Positions 26,211-35,195 of a stretch of 64,000 nucleotides of DNA are shown one piece after another. Under the pieces are notes generated by a model. That model was not told the DNA's origin and did no database searches. It saw nothing but the letters and a program-made list of their open reading frames with translations. Numbering within the stretch: the first letter of the stretch is position 1; each line of letters begins with the position of its first letter. Where the stretch lies: assembly GCF_003471165.1 (NCBI RefSeq), contig NZ_QRIL01000017.1, forward strand, positions 1 through 64,000, read 5' to 3'. The position numbers and the translations under genes are program-made. The stretch is from Ruminococcus sp. AM22-13 (lineage in GTDB: Bacteria; Bacillota; Clostridia; Lachnospirales; Lachnospiraceae).

Positions 26211-27461
26211 TTATACTTCACTTGCTAACGCAATCTTTCCGGCAATAGCAGACGCTGTAACAGTTGCAGCTGAACCCAGATATACTTTTGAACTTGGATG
26301 TCCTGCACGTCCTTTGAAATTACGTGTTCCTGTACTGATCAGAACTTCATTTTCGCCAATAACACCCTGGCAGCTTCCCCAGCATACACTGCAGTTCGGA
26401 TTCATAACAATGGCTCCAGCGTCCATAAACACATCCATAAGGCCTTCTTTTAATGCCTGACGGTAAATAGTCTGGCTTGCAGGCACAACGAGGAATCTGA
26501 CGCCCTCAGCCACCTTCTTGCCTTTGATGATTTCTGCCCCGACACGAAGATCTTCAATACGTCCATTGTTACAGGAGCCAAGGAAAGCTTCATTAATTTC
26601 AATTCCACATGTTTCTTCTGCCGGAACTACATTATCTACAAAGTCCGGTTTAGCAACTACAGGACGAACTTTTGCTAAATCAAATGTATATTCTCTTGCG
26701 TAAACAGCATCCGGATCACTGTGATAGATAGCTTTTGGCTCACGTCCATGTTCTTTCAGATACTCAATCGCTTTCTCATCTGCTTCGAAAATACCAGTCT
26801 TAGCTCCGGCTTCTACTGCCATGTTACAAAGTGCCATACGATCACTGATGCTGAGTGTTTTTGCGCCTTCCCCTGTAAACTCCATAGCCTGATAATTACA
26901 TCCATTTGCTCCAATTTCACCGATAATAGTGAGGATTAAATCTCTCGCATAAACTCCTTCCGGAAGTTTTCCGATAAGATTGAATTTTACACTTTCAGGT
27001 ACCAGAACCCATGATGTTCCTGTAACCATACCATACAGGAAATCTGTGCAGCCTACACCTGTTCCGAATGCTCCCAGCGCTCCATAAGAACAGGTATGGC
27101 TGTCTGCACCAAAGATCAATTCACCTGGACGAACATAGTTCTCGATCATAACCTGATGACAAACTCCCTTTCCTTCCCAGAAATCAATATTATTTTCTTT
27201 CGCAAAATCTCTCATTTTCTTCTGAGAAGCAGCCGTTTTCGGGCTGTCTGAAGGTACATTATGGTCCACGATAAACACAAGTTTGCCTGGATCTGCAATA
27301 TGCGGATTCTTTAATTTATTGCGGTACATATCAACGGTAAGATGTGTTGTTCCATCATTACTCATTAGACGGTCAAGTTTAACTGTATGGATATCTCCCG
27401 GTTTTACGCTGTCAACACCGGCTGCCGCAGCAATAATCTTTTCTGCAATTGTCATTCCCAT
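26211..27461 (-). CDS. LeuC-type hydro-lyase large subunit (pair 2)
   Basis: The protein has 416 residues and is a clear but diverged paralogue of the large subunit at 24358-25602. The cluster cysteines are in FLGSCNNGRIEDLR and NPNCSVCWGSCQG, an intact CxxC. The FGADSHTCSYGALG segment is typical. It lies 1 bp from the stop of its small subunit. One of the two pairs should serve leucine synthesis and the other a related dehydration. No leuA or leuB lies nearby to decide which. Confidence 0.87.
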   Translation of the reverse strand: MGMTIAEKIIAAAAGVDSVKPGDIHTVKLDRLMSNDGTTHLTVDMYRNKLKNPHIADPGKLVFIVDHNVPSDSPKTAASQKKMRDFAKENNIDFWEGKGVCHQVMIENYVRPGELIFGADSHTCSYGALGAFGTGVGCTDFLYGMVTGTSWVLVPESVKFNLIGKLPEGVYARDLILTIIGEIGANGCNYQAMEFTGEGAKTLSISDRMALCNMAVEAGAKTGIFEADEKAIEYLKEHGREPKAIYHSDPDAVYAREYTFDLAKVRPVVAKPDFVDNVVPAEETCGIEINEAFLGSCNNGRIEDLRVGAEIIKGKKVAEGVRFLVVPASQTIYRQALKEGLMDVFMDAGAIVMNPNCSVCWGSCQGVIGENEVLISTGTRNFKGRAGHPSSKVYLGSAATVTASAIAGKIALASEV

Positions 27462-27462
27462 C

Positions 27463-27945
27463 TTATTTTTCCTCCTTATTCAGAGATGCGATCAGGCCGC
27501 CCTGATTTAAGATATTCTGCATATACTCCGGAAGTTTTGTACAAGAATAAGTTTTTCCATTTGCTTCAACCGTTCCCTCTGACATATGAAGAATCATCTG
27601 ATCACCTGTTTTCACTTCGTCCGGAAGATCTTTACAAACAATTACCGGCAAACCAATATTGATTGAATTTCTGTAAAAAATTCGTGCAAAAGATTTCGCT
27701 ACGACTGCCTGTACTCCTAACGCTTTCAGAACACCAGGTGCCTGCTCTCTGGAAGAACCACATCCAAAGTTTTCTCCACCTACCACGAAATCTCCTGGTT
27801 TTACTTTCTTTGAGAAATCCGGATCCAATGATTCAAAAGCATGTCCTTTCATCTCATCCAGATTCGGAAGTAGCAGATACTGTGATGCTATGATCTGGTC
27901 TGTATCCAGATCATTATGAAATTTGAAAATTGTCCCTGTTTCCAT
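27463..27945 (-). CDS. LeuD-type hydro-lyase small subunit (pair 2)
   Basis: The likely product has 160 residues from the ATG at 27945, which is correctly spaced from AAAGGA; an in-frame ATG 9 bp earlier is too close to it. The family segments GGENFGCGSSREQAP and ARIFYRNSINIG are intact. The recognition loop is IASQYLLLPN, so its YLxx motif is fully hydrophobic and differs from YLAL in pair 1. This supports different but uncharged substrate side groups for the two pairs. It is the first gene of the four-gene dehydratase operon. Confidence 0.86.
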   Translation of the reverse strand: METGTIFKFHNDLDTDQIIASQYLLLPNLDEMKGHAFESLDPDFSKKVKPGDFVVGGENFGCGSSREQAPGVLKALGVQAVVAKSFARIFYRNSINIGLPVIVCKDLPDEVKTGDQMILHMSEGTVEANGKTYSCTKLPEYMQNILNQGGLIASLNKEEK

Positions 27946-28074
27946 AAAAATCATTTTCCTTTCTGTATCATTTATCTTTATGATTTGTCTTTATCATTTA
28001 TCTCGCTTTAGCGATTTATTCAGATAAACTCTTTTCCTATTTTAGCACAAAAGACTAATGATTGAAAATGTCTT

Positions 28075-28343
28075 TTACAAAAAATGGCCTTTGCATTTTT
28101 CTCTGCTCATGCCTCTCAACACATCATATCCGGCTTCTTCCAGCCCTTTTTCATCCATAATGCATTGTCCCGGCAATGTGAATTTTTCCAGATATTGTGC
28201 AAGACTGGTACAGTCATCTGATACGCTCAGTTCCTCCTGGTGTACTTCTCTTTCCAGACGCTTTTCTATAAATTCACGACTGACCCATCCAGATGGCAGT
28301 GTAATTCTATCTTGGGTAATGCGATCAGTTGTTCCTGAGTCAT
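28075..28343 (-). pseudogene. add: Adenosine deaminase remnant (frameshifted and truncated)
   Basis: From the ATG at 28343, preceded by GGAG, the frame reads MTQEQLIALPKIELHCHLDG, the N-terminus of adenosine deaminase with its HxH zinc motif. It stops within a few codons. Homologous sequence goes on in another frame: FIEKRLEREVHQEELSV, then SLAQYLEKFTLPGQC and AGYDVLRGMSREK. Coding then ends at 28075, about 90 codons in, against roughly 330 normally. The gene is therefore dead. It lies at the 3' end of the nucleoside-salvage operon, next to cdd. Confidence 0.88.
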
Positions 28344-28399
28344 GATGTTTCTCCATTTCGTATTTCGTATATACTTTAGTAAGTGTTTGGAAAAAGGCT

Positions 28400-28828
28400 T
28401 TATGCCAGGTTCATTGGACCGAATCCCAGTGGCAGCAGCTCTTTCAGGGTATAAATATCATAATGTTCCTTATCCACTGCCAAAACAATCTTAAATGTCT
28501 CCGGGTTACAAAATTCCATCATTACCTGTCGGCACACACCGCATGGAGCCGCGTATTCGGTCAAAACACCGCCTTTTCCGCCAACAATGCAAATCACATC
28601 AAATTCCTTTATCCCCTCGCTTACAGCCTTAAAGAACGCAGTTCTCTCAGCGCAGTTAGTAGGTGTGTATGCTGCATTTTCAATATTACACCCTGTATAG
28701 ATTTCTCCATTCTTCGCAAGCAGTGCTGCGCCAACTTTAAAATTGGAATATGGTGCATAAGAAAATTTCAACTGTTCAATTGCTGTCCCGATTAATTTAT
28801 CAATCATCGTTTTGTCTAAGTTCTGCAT
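28400..28828 (-). CDS. cdd: Cytidine deaminase
   Basis: The protein has 142 residues, as usual for the homotetrameric enzyme. The zinc site is complete: CNIENAAYTPTNCAERTAFF holds the catalytic Cys-Ala-Glu, and APCGVCRQVM has the PCxxC pair. It converts cytidine and deoxycytidine to uridine and deoxyuridine. It sits between deoC and the adenosine deaminase remnant. Its product would feed the uridine phosphorylase encoded at 29749, but that gene has a large internal deletion. Confidence 0.95.
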   Translation of the reverse strand: MQNLDKTMIDKLIGTAIEQLKFSYAPYSNFKVGAALLAKNGEIYTGCNIENAAYTPTNCAERTAFFKAVSEGIKEFDVICIVGGKGGVLTEYAAPCGVCRQVMMEFCNPETFKIVLAVDKEHYDIYTLKELLPLGFGPMNLA

Positions 28829-28896
28829 AATCTACACCCCCGTTAATTACCGTCTTTATTTTTCATTATCAAATACTTACCTTGCGTAATTATTAT

Positions 28897-29008
28897 GTCA
28901 ATCGGATATTCGCAATCCGCTTCCGCTACGTGGCTTTACACCGAATAACTGCTTCGCAGTTTATTGCTCTTCGCAACCTCCGCAGGGGACTTACTTGATT
29001 CGGTTAAA
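28897..29008. mobile_element. MITE-like element (family B), intergenic copy
   Basis: The 112-bp copy runs from GTCAATCGGATATTCGCAATC to GATTCGGTTAAA and abuts the stop codon of deoC. It shares the ends and the inner block ACTGCTTCGCAGTTTATTGC with the copy that breaks the glycosidase-like gene at 18615-18777. It lies between deoC and cdd. Confidence 0.7.
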
Positions 29009-29674
29009 TCAATAACCAGTTGCTTCTTCATTCTTTACAATCTTAATGATTCTGCTCGTTCCCAGTCTGTCTGCACCCAGAGAAAGAAATTTCTCAGCAT
29101 CATCCAGAGAAGAAATACCACCTGCTGCTTTCATTTTTACATTTGGTCCAACGTGTTTGGAAAACAGTTCGATGTCTTCAAATGTTGCTCCGCCACCGCC
29201 AAATCCTGTTGACGTTTTGATATAATCAGCTCCCGCCGCTGTTACGATCTCACACATTTTGATTTTCTCTTCTGTAGTGAGAAAGCAGGTTTCAATGATA
29301 ACTTTGAGAATTTTTTCTCCGCATGCTGCTTTGAGAGTTCTGATCTCGTTCTCAATCAGATCATATTTCTTATCTTTTAACCATCCGATGTTAATTACCA
29401 TATCAATTTCCGATGCACCGTTTGCAATGGCATCTTTGGTCTCAAATTCTTTCGTTGCTGTTGTTGTATTTCCATTTGGGAAGCCAATAACTGTGCATAC
29501 TGCCATTTTTCCGTTCATGTATTCTGCTGCTTCTTTTACATAACATGGAGGAATACATACAGATGCGGTTCCATATTTCATTGCATCATCACAAATCTGC
29601 TTAATTTCTTCCCATGTGGATGGTTGAAGAAGTAATGTATGATCTACATGTTTTAAGATTTCTTTAATTTCCAT
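29009..29674 (-). CDS. deoC: Deoxyribose-phosphate aldolase
   Basis: The protein has 221 residues, typical for DeoC. It splits deoxyribose 5-phosphate into glyceraldehyde 3-phosphate and acetaldehyde. The Schiff-base lysine is in [16 protein letters not shown] and the proton-relay lysine in [13 protein letters not shown]. The N-terminal [10 protein letters not shown] and [10 protein letters not shown] segments also fit. The gene is intact, although its neighbours udp and add are broken. Its stop codon touches a family B element. Confidence 0.95.
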   Translation of the reverse strand: MEIKEILKHVDHTLLLQPSTWEEIKQICDDAMKYGTASVCIPPCYVKEAAEYMNGKMAVCTVIGFPNGNTTTATKEFETKDAIANGASEIDMVINIGWLKDKKYDLIENEIRTLKAACGEKILKVIIETCFLTTEEKIKMCEIVTAAGADYIKTSTGFGGGGATFEDIELFSKHVGPNVKMKAAGGISSLDDAEKFLSLGADRLGTSRIIKIVKNEEATGY

Positions 29675-29748
29675 TTTTACTTATCCTCTTTTCTTTCTGT
29701 CACTGCCGGTTCCGCTCGTTGCGATTATTCATTCATACTCACCAGCTG

Positions 29749-30270
29749 CTATTTAGCCTGATCTTCTTTAATCATTCTTCTTATGGCCTCTACAGCTACA
29801 CGAATAGCCATATCTGTGTCGTGAACTACCGGATTCTCCAGACCAAGCTTCTCTCTCTCCTGATTTGCTACCGCAGGATATTCAATTGGTGCATATTCTC
29901 TGGTAGTTCCTTCCATACGGACTGCACCTGTGGCAATCACTACATCACCACTCTTTACTTCCGGCTGCATTCCTCCGCATATACCAATTCTCACAAATGT
30001 ATCTGCACCGCAACGGTACAGTTCTTCCATTGCTATGGATGCGAATGGCCCACCAATTCCTGTTGATGTTACGCTTACCTTTACACCGTCGAATGTTCCT
30101 GTGTATGTAACATATTCCCGGTTATCCGCGATCAGCACCGGATCATCAAAATACTGTGCAATTTTGGCACATCTTTTGGGATCTCCCGGCAGGATCACAT
30201 AACGTCCTACTTCGCCTTTTGCCACCTGAATATGATACTGTCTGCTTGCGTCTTCTGAATAATTTTTCAT
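29749..30270 (-). pseudogene. udp: Uridine phosphorylase with large internal deletion
   Basis: The frame encodes 173 residues where about 250-260 are usual. The N-terminal part is normal: [54 protein letters not shown]. It then jumps at [18 protein letters not shown] straight into the C-terminal part ([16 protein letters not shown]). About 80 residues are lost in frame, including the region that normally binds uracil and ribose. Short homology at VA/VA may have mediated the deletion. A folded, active enzyme is unlikely. Confidence 0.82.
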
Positions 30271-30368
30271 GGTCTTTCCATCCTTTACTAAAGTTTTTTC
30301 GTAACTGTTCAGTAATTTTCTATCCTGTGATGAGATAATTCTTATTGTCTTTTAACCCAAACACGGCT

Positions 30369-30950
30369 TTATCTCTGTCCTTTATCGTACGGGATACCCT
30401 CTGCTTTCGGTGCTCTGGAATTCTTTGACACAAATGCAAGAACAATCAGAGAAATAATATACGGGAACATATTGTATAAGGTACTTGGAAGCTTTAATGC
30501 TACCAGTACGTCAAATCCTGTATAAACATTTGAAAGTGCACGGAACAGACCAAACAGAAGTGCTGCAAGTCCGATATTCACCGATTTCCACTGACCAAAG
30601 ATCATAACTGCAAGTGCAAGGAATCCAAATCCCGCAACACCATTCTCAAATTTCCATTCACTGACACCGGCTGTAATATAAACCAGCCCGCCAAGTCCGC
30701 CCAATGCTCCAGAAATCAAAACACCTGCATATCGCATTTTGTAAACGTTAATTCCTACGGAGTCTGCTGCCTGCGGATGCTCACCACATGTCATAAGACG
30801 GAGACCAAACTTAGTCTTATATAATATGATATATGATGCGACAAGAATCAGCAATGCCAAAAGCATAAACCAGCTAAATTCGAACTTCCCAATGTTTACA
30901 AGAAATGCTTTTTTTGCTTCTTTGTACGCAACTGTAGAAGAACAAACGCT
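30369..30950 (-). pseudogene. Truncated nucleoside ABC transporter permease (second permease, BmpC/YufQ-like)
   Basis: The frame encodes the C-terminal half of a BMP-type nucleoside permease. Family segments include LYKTKFGLRLMTCGEHPQAA, GINVYKMRYAGVLISGALGG and IFGQWKSVNIGLAALLFGLF; it ends PKAEGIPYDKGQR. Homologous sequence starts without an initiation codon near 30950 (AYKEAKKAFLVNIGKF). About half of the usual ~310 residues are missing, along with the first permease, the ATPase and the binding protein. An ATG at 30866 could start a 165-residue fragment. A deletion end therefore lies near 30945. Confidence 0.82.
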
Positions 30951-31029
30951 TAAACTATACAGCCTAACAAAACGAGGCCAGGCTTATCATATGCCAATGG
31001 AGATACAGAATAATTTCCTGGCAAAATAA
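30943..31029 (+). pseudogene. Possible 3' end of a deleted plus-strand gene
   Basis: An open stretch on the plus strand ends with YSLTKRGQAYHMPMEIQNNF and then LAK-stop at 31029. It is followed after 7 bp by a strong plus-strand terminator (31037-31079). The upstream part merges into the truncated permease gene on the other strand. This looks like the last ~25 codons of a lost gene joined by a deletion. The protein family is not recognisable, and chance cannot be excluded. Confidence 0.35.
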
Positions 31030-31036
31030 ATACACA

Positions 31037-31079
31037 AAGATCCTGTTCTTTATAGCATAGTTTGAACAGGATCTTTTTA
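31037..31079 (+). terminator. Rho-independent terminator on the plus strand
   Basis: Arms AAGATCCTGTTC and GAACAGGATCTT are followed by TTTTAT on the plus strand. No intact plus-strand gene precedes it. It may also serve the minus-strand MATE gene, which stops at 31087, though the T run on that side is poorer. Confidence 0.8.
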
Positions 31080-31086
31080 TAATGCT

Positions 31087-32448
31087 TTATTTTCTATCTA
31101 AAATTTTATTAAACCGACTAAAGAACGTTGAAGTTGTTATTATCGCTGCCAAAATATCACTGATTGGCTCAGCCAAAAATACCGCAAATACTTTATTCTG
31201 GATAAAATGCGGCAGGATAAAAATCAACGGAATCAACAGAATCAATTTTCTTAAGCAGGCAAGTAATAAACTAACTTTTGCCTGGCCCAATGCCATGAAA
31301 CTCTGCTGACAAGCAACTTGGAATCCAAGAGAAAAAATACCTGCCATGTAAATTCTTAACGCCCATGCCGTATACGTGATTAATTCTGTATTATTCGAAA
31401 AAATACCTGCAAACATCTTCGGAAATAGAAGCATAATCAACCAGAAGCATCCCGTAAAAATTGTACAAACTGTAAATTGAGTAAAAAATGCTTTTTTTAC
31501 TCGATTTCTATTTCCTGCACCATAGTTATAGCTCATGATTGGCTGTCCACCCTGACAAATTCCCTGTAATGGTAATGTTGCAAGCTGGCTAACACTGGTA
31601 ATAATTGTCATAGCCCCTACTGCGAGATCTCCGCCATATCTTGACAAACTGGAAGTAAAACTGATAGACAAAATACTTTCCGTAGATAACATGACAAATG
31701 TAGATATACCAAGAGCAAGGCATGGTAAGATGATTTCTTTTTGCAGTTTAAAGTTTTCTTTTTTAAGATGCAGAATCGTCTTCTTTCCTGACAAGAAACG
31801 AAGGATCCATATTGCCCCTACAGCCTGACTCAAAACAGTTGCGAGTGCAGCTCCCTTTACTCCAAGATGAAATACGAAGATAAAAATCGGATCAAGAATG
31901 ATATTGATCACAGCACCAATCACTGTTGTCATCATGCTGATCTTCGCAAATCCCTGTGTCGTAATAAATGGATTCATTCCCATCACGATCAAAACAAAAA
32001 TACTTCCAAGAATATAAATCCTTGCATAATCCACGCCATAAGGAAGTGTCTTATCGCTAGCACCAAACATCGTCAGTAACTGTGGCGCAAAAGTAAAGAA
32101 TATCACCGTCAAAGCTGCGGCCATAAGCATGAGGATTGCAAAACAATTTCCAAGAATCTTTTCAGCTGTCTTATTATCTTTCTTTCCCATAGAAATCGCT
32201 GCACGCGGTGCACCTCCGGATCCTGCCAGCATGGCGAAGGCATTGATCAGCATGAGAATTGGCGTAAACAATCCAACACCTGTTAATGCTGCGGCACCGA
32301 CACCTGGAATATGTCCGATATAAATACGGTCAACAATATTATATAAAAGGTTGATGATTTGAGCCACAACAGCCGGTATTGCAAGCTGGGCCAAAAGACG
32401 TGGTATTTTTTCTGTTTCCATAGCCTGTGCGTTTGACTTACTGTTCAT
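31087..32448 (-). CDS. MATE-family multidrug/metabolite exporter
   Basis: The protein has 453 residues and about 12 membrane segments, the standard MATE layout. Typical segments are PAVVAQIINLLYNIVDRIYIGHI near the N-terminus, GMNPFITTQGFAKISM, and QGICQGGQPIMSYNYGAGNRNRVK in the second half. These proteins export drugs or metabolites in exchange for sodium or protons. It lies alone between the decayed nucleoside operon and the lipid/two-component operon. The substrate is unknown. Confidence 0.92.
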   Translation of the reverse strand: MNSKSNAQAMETEKIPRLLAQLAIPAVVAQIINLLYNIVDRIYIGHIPGVGAAALTGVGLFTPILMLINAFAMLAGSGGAPRAAISMGKKDNKTAEKILGNCFAILMLMAAALTVIFFTFAPQLLTMFGASDKTLPYGVDYARIYILGSIFVLIVMGMNPFITTQGFAKISMMTTVIGAVINIILDPIFIFVFHLGVKGAALATVLSQAVGAIWILRFLSGKKTILHLKKENFKLQKEIILPCLALGISTFVMLSTESILSISFTSSLSRYGGDLAVGAMTIITSVSQLATLPLQGICQGGQPIMSYNYGAGNRNRVKKAFFTQFTVCTIFTGCFWLIMLLFPKMFAGIFSNNTELITYTAWALRIYMAGIFSLGFQVACQQSFMALGQAKVSLLLACLRKLILLIPLIFILPHFIQNKVFAVFLAEPISDILAAIITTSTFFSRFNKILDRK

Positions 32449-32498
32449 GTCTGTGTCCTCCTAAATATTATCTAGTCATCTCAATATAATCAAATTGC

Positions 32499-33071
32499 TT
32501 ATGCAGTCTCTCCCCTAAGTGTTCTGGTATTCTTGATAATGTACAAAACAACTGATACAACCATCATTATAGCACACAAACCAATTAACAGATCTGACAC
32601 CATTGGTGTAATGTGGAACCATATAATATGCACAGCCACAGTTCCATATAATAAAAAGGTTACTATTTTTCCATGCCAATCTGCACCATGCACTTTTCCT
32701 GTTTTTCGTATCACAAGGCATCCACTAACCGCCATATAAAGTTCCTTAACTGCCATTATAACGATCAACGGGAGCATATGTGGAAAGCGAGTAAACGAGC
32801 AAATCAACATTGCTGCCTGTGTCAGCTTATCGGCAACCGGATCGAGAATCTTTCCTAGATTGCTAATCATATGAAATCTTCTTGCAATATATCCATCAGC
32901 GAGATCCGTAAGACCGGATAGCAATAAGATTTCTCCTGCTAACAAAGGATTTTCCTTTACACAATAACTCCATATAATTACTGGAATCAGACAAAACCGA
33001 AAAAAAGAAAGCAAATTGGGTACTGTAATAATTCTATTCAAATTTTCTTTCTGACTTCCTTCACTCTGCAT
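32499..33071 (-). CDS. CDP-alcohol phosphatidyltransferase (PgsA-like)
   Basis: The protein has 190 residues, with several membrane segments. The catalytic motif of the family, DGxxAR..G..D..D, is complete in ADGYIARRFH and LGKILDPVADK. The likely reaction is transfer of phosphatidyl from CDP-diacylglycerol to glycerol 3-phosphate, the first step towards phosphatidylglycerol and cardiolipin. Its start overlaps the FUSC-like gene by 11 bp. A phospholipase-D protein and a broken cardiolipin synthase lie further upstream, so the region is concerned with anionic lipids. Confidence 0.88.
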   Translation of the reverse strand: MQSEGSQKENLNRIITVPNLLSFFRFCLIPVIIWSYCVKENPLLAGEILLLSGLTDLADGYIARRFHMISNLGKILDPVADKLTQAAMLICSFTRFPHMLPLIVIMAVKELYMAVSGCLVIRKTGKVHGADWHGKIVTFLLYGTVAVHIIWFHITPMVSDLLIGLCAIMMVVSVVLYIIKNTRTLRGETA

Positions 33072-34125
33072 GTACGGTCACATCACTTTCCTTTTGTTTC
33101 GACATAAACCAATAAAATACAGCACAAAATGCCAATGCAAATACAACACCAAAAACATTCTGAATCACTCTAAGACTAACTGCTCCTTTTAATCCATAAC
33201 TTTCCGCAGCAATTGCGAGAGCGCCAAAGGTATTAAATACAGCCTGCCAGCCGTATTGCGCTGAAAATCCTACACCAATTCCACCAAGAATTCCTATATA
33301 AGCATAGATGGATGATGGAAGCAGAAAATATAATACGGTGAAGCATATAACACCTACAATATTTCCGACAATCCTTTTACGGACTCTGTATTGCATGTCT
33401 TCCACAAACGGCAAAATTGCTGACATAGCTGCAATGCCTGCCCACATTGCACGTGGCATATTGCAAAGTTCTGCAATGCAAAGGACAATTGGTACACATA
33501 TAATCTGGCATAACTGCCATTTTGTTCTCGATGAAGTGATATCAAATTCCTGGATTAGATCTTTCAAATTTCTTTTAAAAGTTCTATTTTTATGATTTCG
33601 ATAAAATACAAAACAGGTAAGAACTGCGCCTAAAATCATTCCGGCCAATCGCATCTGATAGCTTGTTCCTGTAACATCATATCCATATAATAGCAGATAG
33701 CCAAGAACCAATGTAGATTGGTTAAACATGAATGGATTATGACATCCAAAAAATATCAACACTGCCAGTGCAGCAATATTTAACAGCATTCCCAGTACCG
33801 GTGAAAGCTGATTTGCAAGATGCGGACATACGACCATTATTACAAAGAACATAGCCAAAAGCATCGTAGATTGTCCAGTGTGGATTCCCAAATCCGCATT
33901 TCGAAATACCATAAGACATAATAAAACTACCACACCAACAATACTGTTTTCATTTCCAAACAGGATGCTGAAAACAGTAACAAATAAAAAACAAAAAACC
34001 ATTGTAACAGCTATCTTAATCAGATATACCAGTATATGATACATTTTTTCTTTCGTGGTTTCACTCTTTTTCAACAGGTTTTTCGATCCTGCCTGATTTA
34101 ACTGTAATTCCTGATAAAATGTCAT
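33061..34125 (-). CDS. FUSC-like integral membrane protein
   Basis: The protein has 354 residues and a GGGAGG site before the ATG. It has two blocks of about five membrane segments separated by a soluble stretch (FYRNHKNRTFKRNLKDLIQE). The arrangement resembles the FUSC/aromatic-acid exporter family. The second block includes MPRAMWAGIAAMSAILPFVED, a typical signature region. It overlaps the PgsA-like gene and follows the two-component genes by 23 bp, so it is likely under their control. The substrate is unknown. Confidence 0.75.
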   Translation of the reverse strand: MTFYQELQLNQAGSKNLLKKSETTKEKMYHILVYLIKIAVTMVFCFLFVTVFSILFGNENSIVGVVVLLCLMVFRNADLGIHTGQSTMLLAMFFVIMVVCPHLANQLSPVLGMLLNIAALAVLIFFGCHNPFMFNQSTLVLGYLLLYGYDVTGTSYQMRLAGMILGAVLTCFVFYRNHKNRTFKRNLKDLIQEFDITSSRTKWQLCQIICVPIVLCIAELCNMPRAMWAGIAAMSAILPFVEDMQYRVRKRIVGNIVGVICFTVLYFLLPSSIYAYIGILGGIGVGFSAQYGWQAVFNTFGALAIAAESYGLKGAVSLRVIQNVFGVVFALAFCAVFYWFMSKQKESDVTVHAE

Positions 34126-34148
34126 ATAAATCCTCCCAGCTTCTACTT

Positions 34149-35195
34149 TTATATTATATTCTCATTTGTCTGTATCGGAAGTTCTACAACAAATCTACAT
34201 CCGCCATATTCCCGGTTTTCTGCTTTGATCGTTCCTCCCGTACTATCTACAATCCGCTTTACAAGTGCAAGACCAAGACCGTTTCCTTCTGCCTTATGAG
34301 AACCATCTACCTGATAAAACTTGTCGAATATTCTAGTCTTTACATCTTCCTCGATTCCTGGTCCTTCATCCTCCACAATGAACTTCACAGAATTCTTTTC
34401 CTGTTTCAGAAACATCGTAATTGTTCCCTTTGCCGGACTAAACTTGATTGCATTATCTAAAAGATTCATCCAGATATGCATAAGAAGTCCTTCATTTCCA
34501 GTATATTTGACTTCCTCCAATTCTACCTGGAAGCCAATTTCTTTTTCTGTCCATTTTGATTCCAAAGAAAGAAATGCCTGACGAATCTGTTCATCCAGTC
34601 GATATTTCGTTTTTTTCATTGGTATATTCTGATTCTCCAATTTAGACAACAACAAAATATTTCCAACCAACCCAGAAAGCCTCTTCGTGTTAAATAAGAT
34701 TTTTTCTACATATCCCTCTTGCTCCTGCGATAATTCTTCTCCCTGAAGAAGCATTGTATAACCTTCAATGGCATTGATAGGGGTCTTAAACTCATGAGAA
34801 ACATTAGATACGAAATCCATCTGCAGCACTTCTGTTGCACGAAGCTCTTTTGTCATCACGTTGAAACTTTGGTAGGATTCACCAACCTCTGCTATACGAC
34901 TGTTCGTTTCCAAATGCTGTTCAAAATCTCCTTGAGAAACTTCCTTCATTGCTTTACTGAGTCTGGTAATTGGCTCCAGTAACTTTGCATTAATAAAAGA
35001 AGTAATGAGCCCTGCGATCAGTGTATTAAAAATCAAAAGCCAGCCAAGCACAGGTATACTCCCCGGTAGCTTAAAGAAATGATTTAAAAATGCAAATAAT
35101 AAAGCAGATATCACTGTTGAAAATACGAGAGACAGCCAGATTGCACCAGTCAGACAGGACCGAATCTTCAATCTTTTTTCTTTCTTCTGATTCAT
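34149..35195 (-). CDS. Sensor histidine kinase
   Basis: The protein has 348 residues. Two membrane segments lie near the N-terminus (about 15-35 and 45-65) with a very short outside loop, so it may sense a membrane or intramembrane signal. A HAMP domain follows (LLEPITRLSKAMKEVSQGDF). The H-box is FVSNVSHEFKTPINAIEG (His about residue 134), the N-box NLLDNAIKFSP, then DEGPGIE and GNGLGLALVKRIV. The short input region is like that of bacitracin-type sensors. Its start shares one base with the response-regulator stop. Confidence 0.93.
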   Translation of the reverse strand: MNQKKEKRLKIRSCLTGAIWLSLVFSTVISALLFAFLNHFFKLPGSIPVLGWLLIFNTLIAGLITSFINAKLLEPITRLSKAMKEVSQGDFEQHLETNSRIAEVGESYQSFNVMTKELRATEVLQMDFVSNVSHEFKTPINAIEGYTMLLQGEELSQEQEGYVEKILFNTKRLSGLVGNILLLSKLENQNIPMKKTKYRLDEQIRQAFLSLESKWTEKEIGFQVELEEVKYTGNEGLLMHIWMNLLDNAIKFSPAKGTITMFLKQEKNSVKFIVEDEGPGIEEDVKTRIFDKFYQVDGSHKAEGNGLGLALVKRIVDSTGGTIKAENREYGGCRFVVELPIQTNENII

